A stretch of 48,059 nt of DNA from Tissierellia bacterium (GCA_012728295.1 JAAYFJ010000032.1:1-48059); one strand, 5' to 3'; counted from the first letter of the stretch, positions 36,472-46,732 are shown. A program made the numbers and translations. Notes: generated by a model from the letters alone, not told the origin.

Positions 36472-38869
36472 GATGAGAGTACATGAGTTAGCGAAAAGCT
36501 TGGGAGTTAGCAGCAAAGAGTTGATAGAATTTATTAAAGGCATGAATATAGAAGTAGGAAGCCATATGAGCTCCTTGGAAGCAAAAGAAATAAATACGAT
36601 AAAACAACATTATAGTAAGCCTAGCGAGGAAAGCCAAAAGCCTAAATCAAAAACTAGTGATAAGCAAGTTGATGCTGCAGTAAAAAAAGATGTAAAAGAT
36701 AAAATTGACAATGTTAAAGAAAATAAGCAAGTTGAAAATAAAGGGGATAAAAAAATAGACTCTAAGGGGGATGGTAGACATATGCAAAAAAGCCGAGAAT
36801 CGGAGCAAGGCCAGAAGGGGTCAAGTAACAAACCAGTAGATAATAAAAGCAAATCCACAGGAGACACCCGTAAAGATCAAAGACCTGTTAAAGGTGCAAA
36901 TAATAGAGGAACTGAGGACCGATCATCGGTTACAACAAGTCGTGATAACAATAAAAAAAGAAATGATAGTAAAGAAGATAATAAAAGATATCATAATGCT
37001 AATCAGAAAGGCTCTCAAAACAGAGCAAATGACAGAAACAGAAGGAAACCAGGAAATAATCAAAAAAATGAAGCTAATAGTGAACCAAAGCAAATGCCAG
37101 TTCAAAAACCAAAAGTACTTGAGTTGTCAGGAAGTATTGTAGTTAAAGATTTAGCTGCAAAAATGGGCATACAGGTTTCTAAGGTTATGACCAAATTAAT
37201 GGGTCTTGGGCTTATGGTTAATCAAAACCAGGAAGTGGATGAAGATGTGGCGATTATGCTAGCTTCAGAATTTGATGTAGAAGTCAAAGTGGTTCAGAAT
37301 ATGGATACAATTGAGGCTTGGGAAGAAAATTTAGATAGTGAAGATTCTCCGGAAAGCCTTAAATCTAGACCTCCTGTCGTTACAGTAATGGGACACGTAG
37401 ACCATGGTAAGACTTCTCTTTTAGATGCTATTAAGCATTCTAAGGTGACGGCTTCCGAAGCTGGTGGTATAACCCAGCATATTGGAGCTTATACAGTGCA
37501 GGTAAACGATAAGAAAGTTACCTTCTTGGATACACCTGGGCACGAAGCCTTTACAGCGATGAGATCAAGAGGGGCACAAATAACAGATATTGCAATATTA
37601 GTTGTAGCTGCTGACGATGGGGTAATGCCTCAGACTATCGAAGCTATTTCTCACGCAAAAGTAGCTAAAGTTCCAATTATTGTTGCAATTAATAAAATAG
37701 ACAAGCCAGATTCTAACATTGATAGAATAAAGCAGGAGTTGTTGGAAAATGGTTTAATGCCAGAAGACTGGGGCGGAGAAACAATCACAGTTCCTGTTTC
37801 TGCTAAATCTAAAGTAGGTATCGATGATTTGCTGGAAATGGTGCTTTTAGTTGCGGAAATGCAAGAATTGAAAGCCAACCCAGATCGTTTAGCGTTAGGT
37901 ACAATAATTGAGGCCCAATTAGATAAGGGAAGAGGACCGGTGGCAACTATGCTTGTTCAAAAAGGTACTCTGAAAAAAGGAGATACAGTTGTCTCAGGAA
38001 CATGTAGCGGTCGTGTAAGAGCGATGTATGATGATAAAGGGAAGCAGGTTAAGAAAGCTGGCCCTTCAATTCCTGCGGTTATAGTTGGTCTGTCTGAAGT
38101 TCCAAATGCTGGGGATACAATATACGCTACAGAAGACGAGAAAACTGCACGAACTATGGCAGAGCTGAATAGACTTTCTCAAAGAAACATTCAAATGCAG
38201 TCTACAAAAAAAGTTTCTCTTGAAGACTTATTTGAGCAAATTAAACAAGGCGAAGTACAAGATTTAAACATTATTATAAAGGGTGATGTTAGAGGATCAA
38301 TAGAAGCACTTGGCCAATCCTTAAGTAAGTTAGACCATGAGGAAGTAAAAGTAAATATCATTCATCAAGGAGTAGGTGGGATTACAGAGGGAGATGTAAT
38401 GTTGGCATCTGCTTCCAATGCGTTGATAATAGGCTTTAACGTAAGACCTAATCTAAATGCTATGGCAATGGCAAAATCAGAAGGTATAGACATTAAAACT
38501 TATAGAGTTATTTATGAAGCTATAGAAGACATCCAAGCTGCTATTAAAGGAATGCTAGCTCCTTCCTTAGTGGAAGAAGTAATCGGCAGATGTGAAGTAA
38601 GACAAACGTTCAAATTGCCAAATGGTAATATGATAGCTGGTATTTACGTTCTAAACGGGCACATTGAAAGAAAAGCAAAAGTTAAGCTATTAAGAAATGA
38701 TATTGTGGTCCATGATGGTGATATTAGTTCTTTAAAGAGATTTAAAGACGACGTTAAAGAGATTGCAACAGGCTATGAAGGCGGTCTTGGTATAGATAGA
38801 TATAATGACATTAAAGAAGGCGATATACTTGAAGCCTATGTAATAAGAGAAGTGGAGAGAGAAGTATGA
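36464..38869 (+). CDS. infB: Translation initiation factor IF-2
   Basis: GTPase that positions fMet-tRNA on the 30S and joins subunits. The start ATG 36464 has GGGGGAG upstream and gives 801 residues; the frame from 36419 lies inside ylxR. An N-terminal IF2-N domain ([20 protein letters not shown]) is followed by a Lys/Asn/Asp-rich low-complexity linker (about 50-215), a second IF2-N motif, then G1 GHVDHGKTS at 310-318, DTPGH and NKID, and domains II to IV with the C-terminal initiator-tRNA-binding barrel. rbfA overlaps by 4 bases. Confidence 0.98.
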   Translation: MSKMRVHELAKSLGVSSKELIEFIKGMNIEVGSHMSSLEAKEINTIKQHYSKPSEESQKPKSKTSDKQVDAAVKKDVKDKIDNVKENKQVENKGDKKIDSKGDGRHMQKSRESEQGQKGSSNKPVDNKSKSTGDTRKDQRPVKGANNRGTEDRSSVTTSRDNNKKRNDSKEDNKRYHNANQKGSQNRANDRNRRKPGNNQKNEANSEPKQMPVQKPKVLELSGSIVVKDLAAKMGIQVSKVMTKLMGLGLMVNQNQEVDEDVAIMLASEFDVEVKVVQNMDTIEAWEENLDSEDSPESLKSRPPVVTVMGHVDHGKTSLLDAIKHSKVTASEAGGITQHIGAYTVQVNDKKVTFLDTPGHEAFTAMRSRGAQITDIAILVVAADDGVMPQTIEAISHAKVAKVPIIVAINKIDKPDSNIDRIKQELLENGLMPEDWGGETITVPVSAKSKVGIDDLLEMVLLVAEMQELKANPDRLALGTIIEAQLDKGRGPVATMLVQKGTLKKGDTVVSGTCSGRVRAMYDDKGKQVKKAGPSIPAVIVGLSEVPNAGDTIYATEDEKTARTMAELNRLSQRNIQMQSTKKVSLEDLFEQIKQGEVQDLNIIIKGDVRGSIEALGQSLSKLDHEEVKVNIIHQGVGGITEGDVMLASASNALIIGFNVRPNLNAMAMAKSEGIDIKTYRVIYEAIEDIQAAIKGMLAPSLVEEVIGRCEVRQTFKLPNGNMIAGIYVLNGHIERKAKVKLLRNDIVVHDGDISSLKRFKDDVKEIATGYEGGLGIDRYNDIKEGDILEAYVIREVEREV

Positions 38870-39225
38870 ATGAGAAGAGAATGCAAAGAATTTCAGTAGA
38901 GGTGATGAGAGAGCTGTCAGATTTGCTTTCTAGGGGATTAAAAGATCCTGGTATACATCCTCTTACTTCCATTTCCAGAGTTGAAGTAACAAGGGATTTA
39001 AGCTTTGCTAATGTATTTGTTTCAGTTTTAGGTAATGATAAAGACAAGGCTGAAACGATGGATGCATTAAATAGAGCAAAGGGATTTATGAGATCAGAAC
39101 TTGGCAAGAGAATAAAGTTAAGAATAACTCCTGAAATTATTTTGCACCTTGACGAATCAATTGAAAAATCTATGGAGCTTGGAAAGTTTATAGATGAAGT
39201 GAGAAAATCCGATGAGCAAATGTGA
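38866..39225 (+). CDS. rbfA: Ribosome-binding factor A
   Basis: KH-like 30S maturation and cold-adaptation factor. The 119-residue product begins [17 protein letters not shown] and contains [20 protein letters not shown] and the C-terminal [10 protein letters not shown] of RbfA. It starts at ATGA overlapping the infB stop and overlaps nrnA by 14 bases. ylxP, which often lies between infB and rbfA, is not here. Confidence 0.96.
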   Translation: MNEKRMQRISVEVMRELSDLLSRGLKDPGIHPLTSISRVEVTRDLSFANVFVSVLGNDKDKAETMDALNRAKGFMRSELGKRIKLRITPEIILHLDESIEKSMELGKFIDEVRKSDEQM

Positions 39226-40216
39226 TTATCATGAGATAAAGAATATTTTGGATAGTGGTGAAGTAATCGTTATCAGTTCTCACGTTGCACCTGATGGGGA
39301 TAACATTGGATCTATGTTAGGTCTTGGATTGTCATTAATATCAGCAGGGAAATCCGTTTTTATGATAAACCAAGATGAAGTTCCTTCAGACTATATGTTT
39401 TTAAAGGGTGTAGAGAAAATACTAAAATATGAGGATATTGAAGATTTTGATTCTATAAATCCTGATGCAGTAATATTGCTAGATACATCTTCCATTGAAA
39501 GAGTAGGAAAAAAACTGGAAGATGTATATAACAATATTTCCTGTCCAATAATAAATATAGATCATCATAGGACTAATACCAATTTTGGAGCAGTAAATTG
39601 CGTAGAGCATACTTCAGCTACTGGAGAATTAGTATATAAAATTATTACCAACCTAGGATTACCTATGAACAAAGAAATAGCCTCTGCCATATACGTAGCT
39701 ATTAACACGGATACTGGAAGATTCCAATATGATAGCGTGGATTCAAATACCCATGTAATTGCTGCTAACTTGATTAGTCTAGGTGTGGAAGCAGGAAAAA
39801 TTAATACAGAGTTATATCAAAATATTAGTATAAAAAGACAAACGCTTCATAACAAGGTTTTAGGAAATACGGAATACTATGAGGATAATAAAATTGCAGT
39901 AGCTTTAGTGACATTGGATTTAATGAAGGAAACAGATACTAAAACTGAAGATACTGAAGGTTTAGTTGAGACATTGAGAAATATTGCTCCTGTAGAGGTA
40001 GCCGTCTTAATAAAGGAAAAAGCTTGCGGAGAATATAAGATATCTATAAGGACTAAGTCTTATGCGGATGCTAGTGTTATTTGTAGTAAGTTTAACGGCG
40101 GAGGCCATATAAAAGCTGCTGGTTGCACTATATTTTCAGATCTAAATAACGCTAAGAACCTAATTATTAAAGCAGTGAAGGATGAAATAAATGAAAAACG
40201 GTGTTCTGGTAATTGA
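39212..40216 (+). CDS. nrnA: NrnA-type DHH phosphoesterase (nanoRNase/pAp phosphatase)
   Basis: Degrades very short RNA oligonucleotides and dephosphorylates 3'-phosphoadenosine 5'-phosphate. The 334-residue protein has the DHH-family metal motifs HVAPDGDNIGS (His24, Asp28, Asp30), Asp91 in LLDT, DHH at 117-119 and the DHHA1 motif FNGGGHIKAAG (Gly296-His299). Its place between rbfA and truB is typical of Firmicutes. It overlaps truB by 26 bases. Confidence 0.95.
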   Translation: MSKCDYHEIKNILDSGEVIVISSHVAPDGDNIGSMLGLGLSLISAGKSVFMINQDEVPSDYMFLKGVEKILKYEDIEDFDSINPDAVILLDTSSIERVGKKLEDVYNNISCPIINIDHHRTNTNFGAVNCVEHTSATGELVYKIITNLGLPMNKEIASAIYVAINTDTGRFQYDSVDSNTHVIAANLISLGVEAGKINTELYQNISIKRQTLHNKVLGNTEYYEDNKIAVALVTLDLMKETDTKTEDTEGLVETLRNIAPVEVAVLIKEKACGEYKISIRTKSYADASVICSKFNGGGHIKAAGCTIFSDLNNAKNLIIKAVKDEINEKRCSGN

Positions 40217-41069
40217 TAAGCCTTCAGGGTTTACATCACACGATATAGTAAGTATTGCTAGAAGGGCTTTAAAGACTAAGAAAATTGGTCATACTGGAAC
40301 ACTAGATCCAGATGCTACAGGTATCCTAGTCCTATGTGTAGGGAAAGCCACTAAGTTAGTTCCATATGGTACAGCAGCTGGTAAAACCTATGAAACAACT
40401 TTAAAGTTAGGAACTAGAACAGATACTTATGATAAATCGGGCGAGGTTATAGACCAATCTAATAAGTTAGTCAGTAGTGAAGATGTAATTAATGTAATAA
40501 ATACTTTTATTGGTGAACAAAAGCAAATACCTCCCATGTATTCAGCAATTAAAATCGATGGTAAAAAACTGTACGATTTGGCAAGGAGGGGTATTACTGT
40601 TGAAAGGGAAGCAAGAAATATTGCTATTTACAATATTTATGATATAAAAATTTTTTTTCCACACGTATCTTTTGTTGTAGAATGTTCCAGCGGAACTTAT
40701 ATTAGATCACTAATAGACGATATAGGCCAAAAGTTAGGAACTTGGGCTCATATGGTTCAATTGAGGAGGACGTCTGTAGGTAATATTGGTGAAGACCTTG
40801 CAATTTCTGTGGAAACTTTAAAAGAATTTTATGATTCTGAGGACGTTCCCGCTTTAATACCTATGGAGGTGTTGGTAGAGCATATACCTGTGAAACAACT
40901 GGATTCATTGACTTGTGAAAGTTTATTGAATGGGCAATGGATACCGATTAACAATGCTGAAAACGGTGAAACATTTCGCCTTCAGGATGATAAAGAACTG
41001 TTGGGAATCTTAGAAGTTATTACAAGAGATGGAAAAAAATATTTAAAAATTAAAAGGGGCTTGGTATAG
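40191..41069 (+). CDS. truB: tRNA pseudouridine-55 synthase TruB
   Basis: Makes pseudouridine 55 in the T loop of tRNAs. The 292-residue protein has VLVIDKPSGFTSHDIV, the catalytic motif GHTGTLDPDATG with Asp39, and the motif CSSGTYIRSLIDDIG. The family usually reads GTLDPxATG, so the motif is intact. The C-terminal part corresponds to a PUA-like region. ribF follows after four bases. Confidence 0.97.
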   Translation: MKNGVLVIDKPSGFTSHDIVSIARRALKTKKIGHTGTLDPDATGILVLCVGKATKLVPYGTAAGKTYETTLKLGTRTDTYDKSGEVIDQSNKLVSSEDVINVINTFIGEQKQIPPMYSAIKIDGKKLYDLARRGITVEREARNIAIYNIYDIKIFFPHVSFVVECSSGTYIRSLIDDIGQKLGTWAHMVQLRRTSVGNIGEDLAISVETLKEFYDSEDVPALIPMEVLVEHIPVKQLDSLTCESLLNGQWIPINNAENGETFRLQDDKELLGILEVITRDGKKYLKIKRGLV

Positions 41070-41073
41070 TAAT

Positions 41074-41988
41074 ATGGAAATAATAGATTTAACCTGTAAT
41101 AACTATACAGAAGATACCTTTGTTGCCTTAGGAAACTTTGATGGAGTTCATCTAGGACACACAGTATTAATAAAATCAGTTGTAAAACACGGAATGGCAA
41201 CTGGTTGCAAGAGTGCTGTTTTGTTATTTACGAATCACACTAAAAATGTGCTAACCAATGTTGAACAAAAGATTTTGACAGACATGGACCAAAAGCTTAA
41301 AATTCTTGACGAATTAGGCGTAGACGTAGTTTTTCAGATACCTTTTACAGAGGATATTATGAAGCTAAGTCCTAAACATTTCATTGATAATATTCTAGTC
41401 AAAAAATTAAATGCCAGGGGAGTAGTTGTTGGATTTGATTATAGATTTGGATATAAAGCATCTGGAAATGATAGGGTTCTTAGGCAAATATGTAACGAAC
41501 GAGGGATTAAAGCGGTTGTAATTGCACCAATTTTTGTTAATCAAGAGGTTATTTCTAGTACTCTAATTAGAGATGCAATAAAATCGGGAAATGTTGAAAA
41601 AGCAGGTTTGTTATTGGGCAGACCTTATAATATTAAAGGTATCGTTGTTAGGGGCAAACAATATGGACGGAAAAAAGGTGTACCTACAGCAAATATTAAA
41701 CCTAATACAAATTATATTATGCCATTAAATGGAGTATATGACAGCAGGGTTATTATCGAAGGCAAAAAATATAGAGCTGCTACAAGTATCGGCGTTAATC
41801 CAACTTTTAATGAATCTGGGATAAAAATAGAAGCCCATATACTAGACTTTAATGAAGAAATATATGGTAGGGATATAGAGTTAGAACTGATTGAATATAT
41901 ACGTCCTGAAATAAAATTTGAAACAAAAGATGAATTATATGTTCAAATAAGCAACGATATTAATAAAATACGAAATGGTAATCAATGA
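41074..41988 (+). CDS. ribF: Bifunctional riboflavin kinase/FAD synthetase
   Basis: Turns riboflavin into FMN, then FAD. The 304-residue product has an N-terminal adenylyltransferase domain with GNFDGVHLGH (20-29) and SSTLIR (161-166), and a C-terminal riboflavin kinase barrel from about 182 with KKGVPTANI (Thr205-Asn207). The truB-ribF-rpsO-pnp order is standard. Its stop overlaps the 5' edge of the hairpin in the rpsO leader. Confidence 0.97.
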   Translation: MEIIDLTCNNYTEDTFVALGNFDGVHLGHTVLIKSVVKHGMATGCKSAVLLFTNHTKNVLTNVEQKILTDMDQKLKILDELGVDVVFQIPFTEDIMKLSPKHFIDNILVKKLNARGVVVGFDYRFGYKASGNDRVLRQICNERGIKAVVIAPIFVNQEVISSTLIRDAIKSGNVEKAGLLLGRPYNIKGIVVRGKQYGRKKGVPTANIKPNTNYIMPLNGVYDSRVIIEGKKYRAATSIGVNPTFNESGIKIEAHILDFNEEIYGRDIELELIEYIRPEIKFETKDELYVQISNDINKIRNGNQ

Positions 41989-42116
41989 TATGAGGTTTGT
42001 TATTTACAAACTTCTAATCATATGATAGGATAATAGCTGTAAGTGACCTAAGCGCAGTATATCGTTCCTCGGCGAATACCGGGCTTTAGGAATCTAATAA
42101 AATTTTGGAGGATAAT
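41985..42116 (+). promoter_or_regulatory. Structured leader of rpsO, likely S15-responsive
   Basis: Two structures are visible. The first (41985-42021) is a hairpin of 5 bp plus 9 bp with a 2x2 internal loop. The second (about 42047-42092) is closed by CCTAAGC pairing with GCTTTAGG and contains an inner arm with CCTCGG facing CCGGG. Ribosomal protein S15 represses its own synthesis through leader RNAs in several lineages; the position and multi-arm shape fit, but I cannot confirm the family. The rpsO ribosome binding site TGGAGG is at 42106-42111. Confidence 0.5.
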
Positions 42117-42383
42117 ATGTTAGAAAAAAAATCAAAAGCAGAAATTATTGAAGAGTACAAGTTAAGTGATCAAGATACTGGTTCACCAGAAGTTCAAATT
42201 GCACTATTAACACATAGAATTAACTATGTAAATGAGCATTTAAAAGAGCACAAAAAAGATCACCACTCAAGAAGAGGTTTGTTTAAAATGGTAGGTAGCC
42301 GTAGAAACCTATTAAAGTATCTTAAGAACAAAGATATTGAAAGATATCGCTCACTTATAAAGAAATTAAACATCAGAGGTTAA
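42117..42383 (+). CDS. rpsO: 30S ribosomal protein S15
   Basis: Primary 16S rRNA-binding protein of the central domain. From ATG 42117 (after TTTTGGAGG) the product is 88 residues, the usual size. [31 protein letters not shown] and [11 protein letters not shown] are the S15 signatures. The in-frame TTG at 42105 is rejected because it overlaps the ribosome binding site. Confidence 0.98.
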   Translation: MLEKKSKAEIIEEYKLSDQDTGSPEVQIALLTHRINYVNEHLKEHKKDHHSRRGLFKMVGSRRNLLKYLKNKDIERYRSLIKKLNIRG

Positions 42384-42384
42384 T

Positions 42385-42409
42385 AAGCGGGGGATTATCC
42401 CGCTTTTTT
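42385..42409 (+). terminator. Intrinsic terminator between rpsO and pnp
   Basis: AAGCGGG pairs with CCCGCTT across a 7-base loop, and T continues to 42409. Partial read-through would feed pnp. Confidence 0.85.
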
Positions 42410-42429
42410 CATTGAAAAAGGAGGAGAGA

Positions 42430-44520
42430 ATGGAGAAAAATTTTGAGTTAAAAATAGGTGATAGCCTATTTCATATCTCCATAGGTAAAGTTGCAGAGCA
42501 AGCTTCTGGAGCTTGTATAGTTCGCCATGGAGACACTATGGTGTTGGTAACAGCCACAGCTTCAAATCAACCAAGAGAAGGAATTGACTTTTTCCCACTA
42601 ACAGTTGATTTTGAAGAAAAATTATATGCCGTAGGAAAAATACCAGGTGGATTCATTAAAAGGGAAGGTAGACCAAGCGAAAAAGCTGTATTAACATCTA
42701 GATTAATGGATAGACCTTTAAGACCATTGTTCCCAGATGGCTACAGAAATGATGTGCAGATAATTGCCAGTGTATTATCAGTAGATCAGGATCATATTCC
42801 TGATATAGCTGCGATGATTGGGTCTTCAATAGCACTTTCAATTTCACATATTCCATTTGATGGGCCAACTGCTGCTGTATTGGTTTGCAGAAAAGATGGA
42901 CAATTTGTGCTCAACCCTAAAGAAGATGTCAGAAATGAATCTGACATATATTTAGTAGTTGCTGGTACTGAAGATGCGATAATGATGGTTGAGGCAGGAG
43001 CCGATGAAGTTCCAGAAGAAGATTTTTTAGACGCAATATTATTCGCTCATGAGGCGATTAAAGATATTTGCAAGTCTATTAAAGCTATAGCTGAAGAGGT
43101 TGGAGTTGCAAAAGCGGAATTTACACCTAATTTGCCTGATGCAGAACTGGTTGCAACTATATCAGAATTTGCTATGCCTTTAATTTCTGAGTCCATGTTT
43201 GAAGCGGACAAAATGTTAAGAGAAGAGAAAATACAAACTGCAAGGCAAAATGTTGTTGAACATTTTATTAATGAGTTTGAAGATGAGACTCTTGGAAAAA
43301 CTATTGGAAATATATTTGACGATTTAGAAAAACAAGAAGTTCGTCGTCAAATAATTGAAATGGGAAAAAGACCTGACAATAGAACATTAACAGAGATTAG
43401 ACCAATAACATGTGAGGTGGGCTTATTACCAAGGACTCACGGCAGTGGATTGTTTACCAGAGGACAAACGCAAGCATTGTCCATAGCAACATTAGCTCCA
43501 CTTTCAGAAGTGCAAATAATTGACGGAATTGGAGATGATGAATCTAAAAAATATATTCATCATTATAACTTCCCTCCATTCTGTGTAGGAGATACTAGAC
43601 CTATGAGAAGCCCGGGAAGAAGAGAAATTGGGCACGGAGCTTTGGCTGAAAAAGCTTTGAGACCTATGATTCCTTCAGAAGATGAGTTCCCATATACAAT
43701 TAGAGTGGTTTCAGAAATTCTTAGTTCAAATGGTTCTTCCTCTCAAGCATCTGTGTGTGGATCTACTCTTGCTTTAATGGATGCAGGCGTTCCTATTAAA
43801 GCTCCTGTTGCAGGCATTGCTATGGGATTAATCAAAGAAGGCGATAATATTGCTATATTATCTGATATTCAAGGTTTAGAGGACCACTTAGGAGATATGG
43901 ACTTTAAAGTTGCTGGTACATCCAATGGTGTTACTGCAATTCAAATGGACATAAAAATAGATGGGATTAATAGAGATGTTTTGGAGAAAGCATTAAAACA
44001 AGCCAAAGAAGGAAGATTGCATATACTTGGTAAAATGGCAGAAGCTATTAATAAGCCAAGTGAAGAATTATCTCCATTCGCACCAAGAATTATCAGAATG
44101 CAAATAGATCCAGATAAAATACGTGAAGTTATTGGTTCTGGCGGCAAGGTAATTAATAAAATTATTGAAGATACTGGCGTTAAGATAGATATAGAAGACG
44201 ATGGAAGAATTTATATAGCTGCAGTTGAACCAGGCAGTGGTGAAGCTGCCATGAAGATTATAGAGGCAATCGTTAAGGAAGTTGAAGTTGGAGAGGTATA
44301 TGAGGGTAAAGTAACTCGTATATTAAAGTTTGGTGCCTTTGTAGAGCTGTTAAAAGGGAAAGAAGGGTTAGTTCATATTTCTCAATTAGCACATAAGAGA
44401 GTTGAAAAAGTTGAGGATATATTGAAGGTTGGTGACACAGTAAAGGTAAAAGTTACTGAAATAGATGACCAAGGAAGAATAAATGTGTCTAGAAAAGCAT
44501 TGTTACCAAAAGAAGACTAA
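42430..44520 (+). CDS. pnp: Polynucleotide phosphorylase
   Basis: Trimeric phosphorolytic 3'-5' exoribonuclease. The ATG at 42430 follows AAAGGAGGAGA; the frame from 42412 covers that site. The 696-residue product has two RNase PH cores (about 10-140 and 315-460, with [10 protein letters not shown] and [15 protein letters not shown]), a helical linker, a KH domain with [15 protein letters not shown] and an S1 domain (about 622-690). It is of normal length. Its 3' end overlaps the next open frame by 38 bases and a terminator-like hairpin follows. Confidence 0.98.
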   Translation: MEKNFELKIGDSLFHISIGKVAEQASGACIVRHGDTMVLVTATASNQPREGIDFFPLTVDFEEKLYAVGKIPGGFIKREGRPSEKAVLTSRLMDRPLRPLFPDGYRNDVQIIASVLSVDQDHIPDIAAMIGSSIALSISHIPFDGPTAAVLVCRKDGQFVLNPKEDVRNESDIYLVVAGTEDAIMMVEAGADEVPEEDFLDAILFAHEAIKDICKSIKAIAEEVGVAKAEFTPNLPDAELVATISEFAMPLISESMFEADKMLREEKIQTARQNVVEHFINEFEDETLGKTIGNIFDDLEKQEVRRQIIEMGKRPDNRTLTEIRPITCEVGLLPRTHGSGLFTRGQTQALSIATLAPLSEVQIIDGIGDDESKKYIHHYNFPPFCVGDTRPMRSPGRREIGHGALAEKALRPMIPSEDEFPYTIRVVSEILSSNGSSSQASVCGSTLALMDAGVPIKAPVAGIAMGLIKEGDNIAILSDIQGLEDHLGDMDFKVAGTSNGVTAIQMDIKIDGINRDVLEKALKQAKEGRLHILGKMAEAINKPSEELSPFAPRIIRMQIDPDKIREVIGSGGKVINKIIEDTGVKIDIEDDGRIYIAAVEPGSGEAAMKIIEAIVKEVEVGEVYEGKVTRILKFGAFVELLKGKEGLVHISQLAHKRVEKVEDILKVGDTVKVKVTEIDDQGRINVSRKALLPKED

Positions 44521-45544
44521 TAAGGAAGCTATAAGAGAAAATGGCCGTGGCTATTTTCTCTTTATTCGTCCATCATCAAAACAAGGCGGAATGTTGGCGA
44601 TAATATGGATTATCTTAGCTGTACTTTTCGCAATTATGGGATCATTTCTATACACTACAAGAGCGAATATTAATACATTGTCTTTACAAAGAAAATATAT
44701 CAGTAGCTACTATAGAAGTGAGGGTTTAATTAGAGAATTATGGGACTTACATAGTGATGAGCTATTAAGCATCATTAATAGGAACCTTTCAAGAATGGAT
44801 CAGTCGATATATGTAGGAAATGAAATGGTATTAAGCTATCCTTACGATTCGTTAGAGCTAATAAACTTGTATTCTAAAGAAATTGGAATGAGTTCGCAAA
44901 TTTCGCTCGTTTCAACAGTTGATGACGTTTCTTCTGGGCAAAGACTAGAGCTAGAATTATGCCCTGCTGCATATTGCACGAAGTCACCTGCTATTATCAA
45001 CGGATTAGCTGATGAAGATAAACTTTGGATTAATGAATTGATGATGAAGTTACCAAATACTATAGAATCTTCTCAACTCCCTAATCCTTACAAATTATTT
45101 ATTCCAGAAACTAGTTCGATTATTCTCGATCTAAGTGATAGCACAAATTTAGTGGTTATAGACGGTAATAATAAAATAAAATTTAATCGATACCATGGAA
45201 TCTGTATCTACTCTCCCAACAATAGAGTAGATATAGAAATAGTTTCTGGTGGATCAAATACCTGGAATGGAATGATTATTACAAAAGGTGATGTAATTAT
45301 TGACTGTAGTACAGTTTTTAGAGGATTAATTTGGCTATTAGATGGACAAATTAAAATTACTCCAGGAAATGCTATGAGAGTGGAAGGTCAAGTTTGGATG
45401 AACGAACAGGCTAGACCAAATCATGCTCTATATAGCACTGTAAACATTAGAGCTGTGTCATTGTTGTTTAAAACAATACCTGAATTAATGGATACTGATT
45501 TATTGGGCATTCGTTCTTTTCAAATCCATAATCAATCAAAGTAA
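44483..45544 (+). CDS. Orphan pilin-like (PilX-type N-terminus) membrane protein
   Basis: I do not recognise a named family. The 353-residue product has a basic leader ending RPSSKQGG, one hydrophobic segment (about 37-57) and [30 protein letters not shown], a pattern like the N-terminus of type IV minor pilins of the PilX class. The rest (60-353) is a probable beta-rich extracytoplasmic domain with two cysteines close together (CPAAYC). No in-frame ATG, GTG or TTG lies between 44483 and ATG 44591. With AAGGAAG before it, 44483 is plausible and would keep the leader; 44591 would give a 317-residue protein without it. No other pilus genes are nearby. Confidence 0.6.
   Translation: MCLEKHCYQKKTNKEAIRENGRGYFLFIRPSSKQGGMLAIIWIILAVLFAIMGSFLYTTRANINTLSLQRKYISSYYRSEGLIRELWDLHSDELLSIINRNLSRMDQSIYVGNEMVLSYPYDSLELINLYSKEIGMSSQISLVSTVDDVSSGQRLELELCPAAYCTKSPAIINGLADEDKLWINELMMKLPNTIESSQLPNPYKLFIPETSSIILDLSDSTNLVVIDGNNKIKFNRYHGICIYSPNNRVDIEIVSGGSNTWNGMIITKGDVIIDCSTVFRGLIWLLDGQIKITPGNAMRVEGQVWMNEQARPNHALYSTVNIRAVSLLFKTIPELMDTDLLGIRSFQIHNQSK
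44533..44562 (+). terminator. Long hairpin after pnp, inside the next reading frame
   Basis: AAGAGAAAATGGCC pairs over 14 bp (one G-U) with GGCTATTTTCTCTT around a minimal loop. It begins 12 bases after the pnp stop. It resembles a terminator, with only TTTA after it. If the downstream gene starts at 44483 the hairpin is translated as part of its leader. Confidence 0.65.
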
Positions 45545-45550
45545 TAATAC

Positions 45551-45579
45551 TTGTAGTTCATGGATGATATTGCTATAAT
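45551..45579 (+). promoter_or_regulatory. Promoter of efp
   Basis: TTGTAG (45551-45556), a 17-base spacer and TATAAT (45574-45579), preceded by TGC as an extended -10. Transcription would start near 45586, about 20 bases before the efp start. Confidence 0.75.
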
Positions 45580-45606
45580 TAATATATATTCAAAAGGAGG
45601 TATACG

Positions 45607-46164
45607 ATGATATCTGCGGGTGATTTTAGAAAAGGTGTCACATTTGAGTGGGACGGTGATGTTTATCAAGTAGTTGATTTTCAACACGTAAAACCCGGCA
45701 AAGGTGCAGCGTTCGTACGCACAAAAATCAAATCTGTTCTTAGCGGTGGATCAAAAGAAGTTACTTTTAACCCATCTGAAAGACTACCGAGAGCGGTAAT
45801 TGAAACAAAAGAACTTCAATATTTATATAACGATGGTGAATTGTATTATTTCATGGATCCAGAATCATATGAGCAGACGCCATTTAACCAAGATGTTGTG
45901 GAAGAGGCAATTAAGTACATTAAAGATAATGACACAGCTACAGTTAGGTTTTATAAGGGAAAACCATTTGAAGTTCTGCCACCTAATTTTGTAGAATTAG
46001 AAGTAACTGCAACTGAACCAGGTATTAAAGGGGATACATCTTCAGGTGCTACAAAGCCTGCAACAGTGGAAACAGGAGTTACCTTATTGGTTCCCCTATT
46101 TGTAGATAACGGTGATGTGATTAGAATTGACACTAGAACCGGCGAGTACATGTCAAGAGTATAA
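45607..46164 (+). CDS. efp: Elongation factor P
   Basis: tRNA-shaped factor that rescues ribosomes stalled at polyproline. The 185-residue product has the KOW-like N-terminal domain with [20 protein letters not shown] and the loop [10 protein letters not shown], where Lys32 at the tip is the usual site of modification in the PGKG-type factors. No modification enzyme is visible in the window. AAAGGAGG precedes the ATG. It shares a promoter with the downstream CD1247-like gene, 10 bases away. Confidence 0.98.
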   Translation: MISAGDFRKGVTFEWDGDVYQVVDFQHVKPGKGAAFVRTKIKSVLSGGSKEVTFNPSERLPRAVIETKELQYLYNDGELYYFMDPESYEQTPFNQDVVEEAIKYIKDNDTATVRFYKGKPFEVLPPNFVELEVTATEPGIKGDTSSGATKPATVETGVTLLVPLFVDNGDVIRIDTRTGEYMSRV

Positions 46165-46174
46165 GGAGGAGAAA

Positions 46175-46522
46175 ATGAACTATTTATTAAAAAAAGCTGC
46201 ATATGTAAAAGGGTTAGCGGATGGTTTAGATATTAATGAGAAATCTAATGAGGGAAGAATTCTTTTAGAACTTGTGGATCTTATAGATGTAATAGCTGAG
46301 ATGATGGCTGACACAATTGAAGCTCAGATGGACTTGGAAGAATATGTAGACTTATTAGATGAGGATTTATCAGAGTTAGAAGATGAAGTTTATGACTTTG
46401 ACGATGACGATGATTATATGTTTGATGACTTTGATGATTTTGATGACTGCTATTTCGACGATCTTGATGAGTGTTGTGACGAAGGTGGTTGTGAGTGCGG
46501 TATAATGGTTGAAGAAGAATAA
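46175..46522 (+). CDS. CD1247 N-terminal domain-like acidic protein
   Basis: A 115-residue protein of unknown function that follows efp in many Clostridia. AAGGAGGAG fixes the start at 46175. Residues 1-60 form helices typical of the CD1247 N-terminal domain (MNYLLKKAAYVKGLADGLDI, then a stretch on either side of ELVDLIDVIAEM). Residues 60-105 are extremely acidic with a DDFDDFDD run, and the end holds CCDEGGCECG. Related proteins usually carry a CxxC zinc ribbon; here only a compressed Cys cluster remains. A metal-binding or RNA polymerase delta-like role is speculation. Confidence 0.75.
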   Translation: MNYLLKKAAYVKGLADGLDINEKSNEGRILLELVDLIDVIAEMMADTIEAQMDLEEYVDLLDEDLSELEDEVYDFDDDDDYMFDDFDDFDDCYFDDLDECCDEGGCECGIMVEEE

Positions 46523-46539
46523 TTATTAATATGTATAGG

Positions 46540-46577
46540 AAGCCTCTTAGCAGAATAGACTGTTAAGAGGCTTTTTT
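46540..46577 (+). terminator. Intrinsic terminator after the CD1247-like gene
   Basis: AAGCCTCTTAGCAG pairs with CTGTTAAGAGGCTT (one G-U) across a 6-base loop, with T continuing to 46577. It ends the efp unit. Confidence 0.93.
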
Positions 46578-46703
46578 ATGCATTAACTATATATGAAAAT
46601 ATATGGACAATCTGCGATAACAATGCACAGCAAGAAAGACATAGTGTAGCGTTGTAATGCTGTAATAAAGGACTGTTTCTTTATTTCAAAACTGTTAAAA
46701 TAG

Positions 46704-46732
46704 TTGAATAAAAGTTAACATTAGGATAAAAT
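46704..46732 (+). promoter_or_regulatory. Promoter of the peptide-binding protein gene
   Basis: TTGAAT (46704-46709), a 17-base spacer and TAAAAT (46727-46732). The leader of about 65 bases contains small hairpins (GTTTC/GAAAC at 46741-46756 and GGTG/CACC further on). The rest of the 46578-46703 gap is AT-rich; it has a 7-bp stem AATAAAG/CTTTATT at 46664-46685 and a possible 7-bp pairing of 46620-46626 with 46649-46655, neither of known function. Confidence 0.65.

Noticed and set aside
36894..37142. 82-codon plus-strand frame inside infB.
   Set aside because: It is an out-of-frame reading of the Lys/Asn-rich low-complexity linker of IF-2.
42017..42026. Palindrome ATCATATGAT in the rpsO leader considered as an operator.
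   Set aside because: Short AT-rich palindromes are common by chance, and this one overlaps the leader hairpin, which explains part of it.
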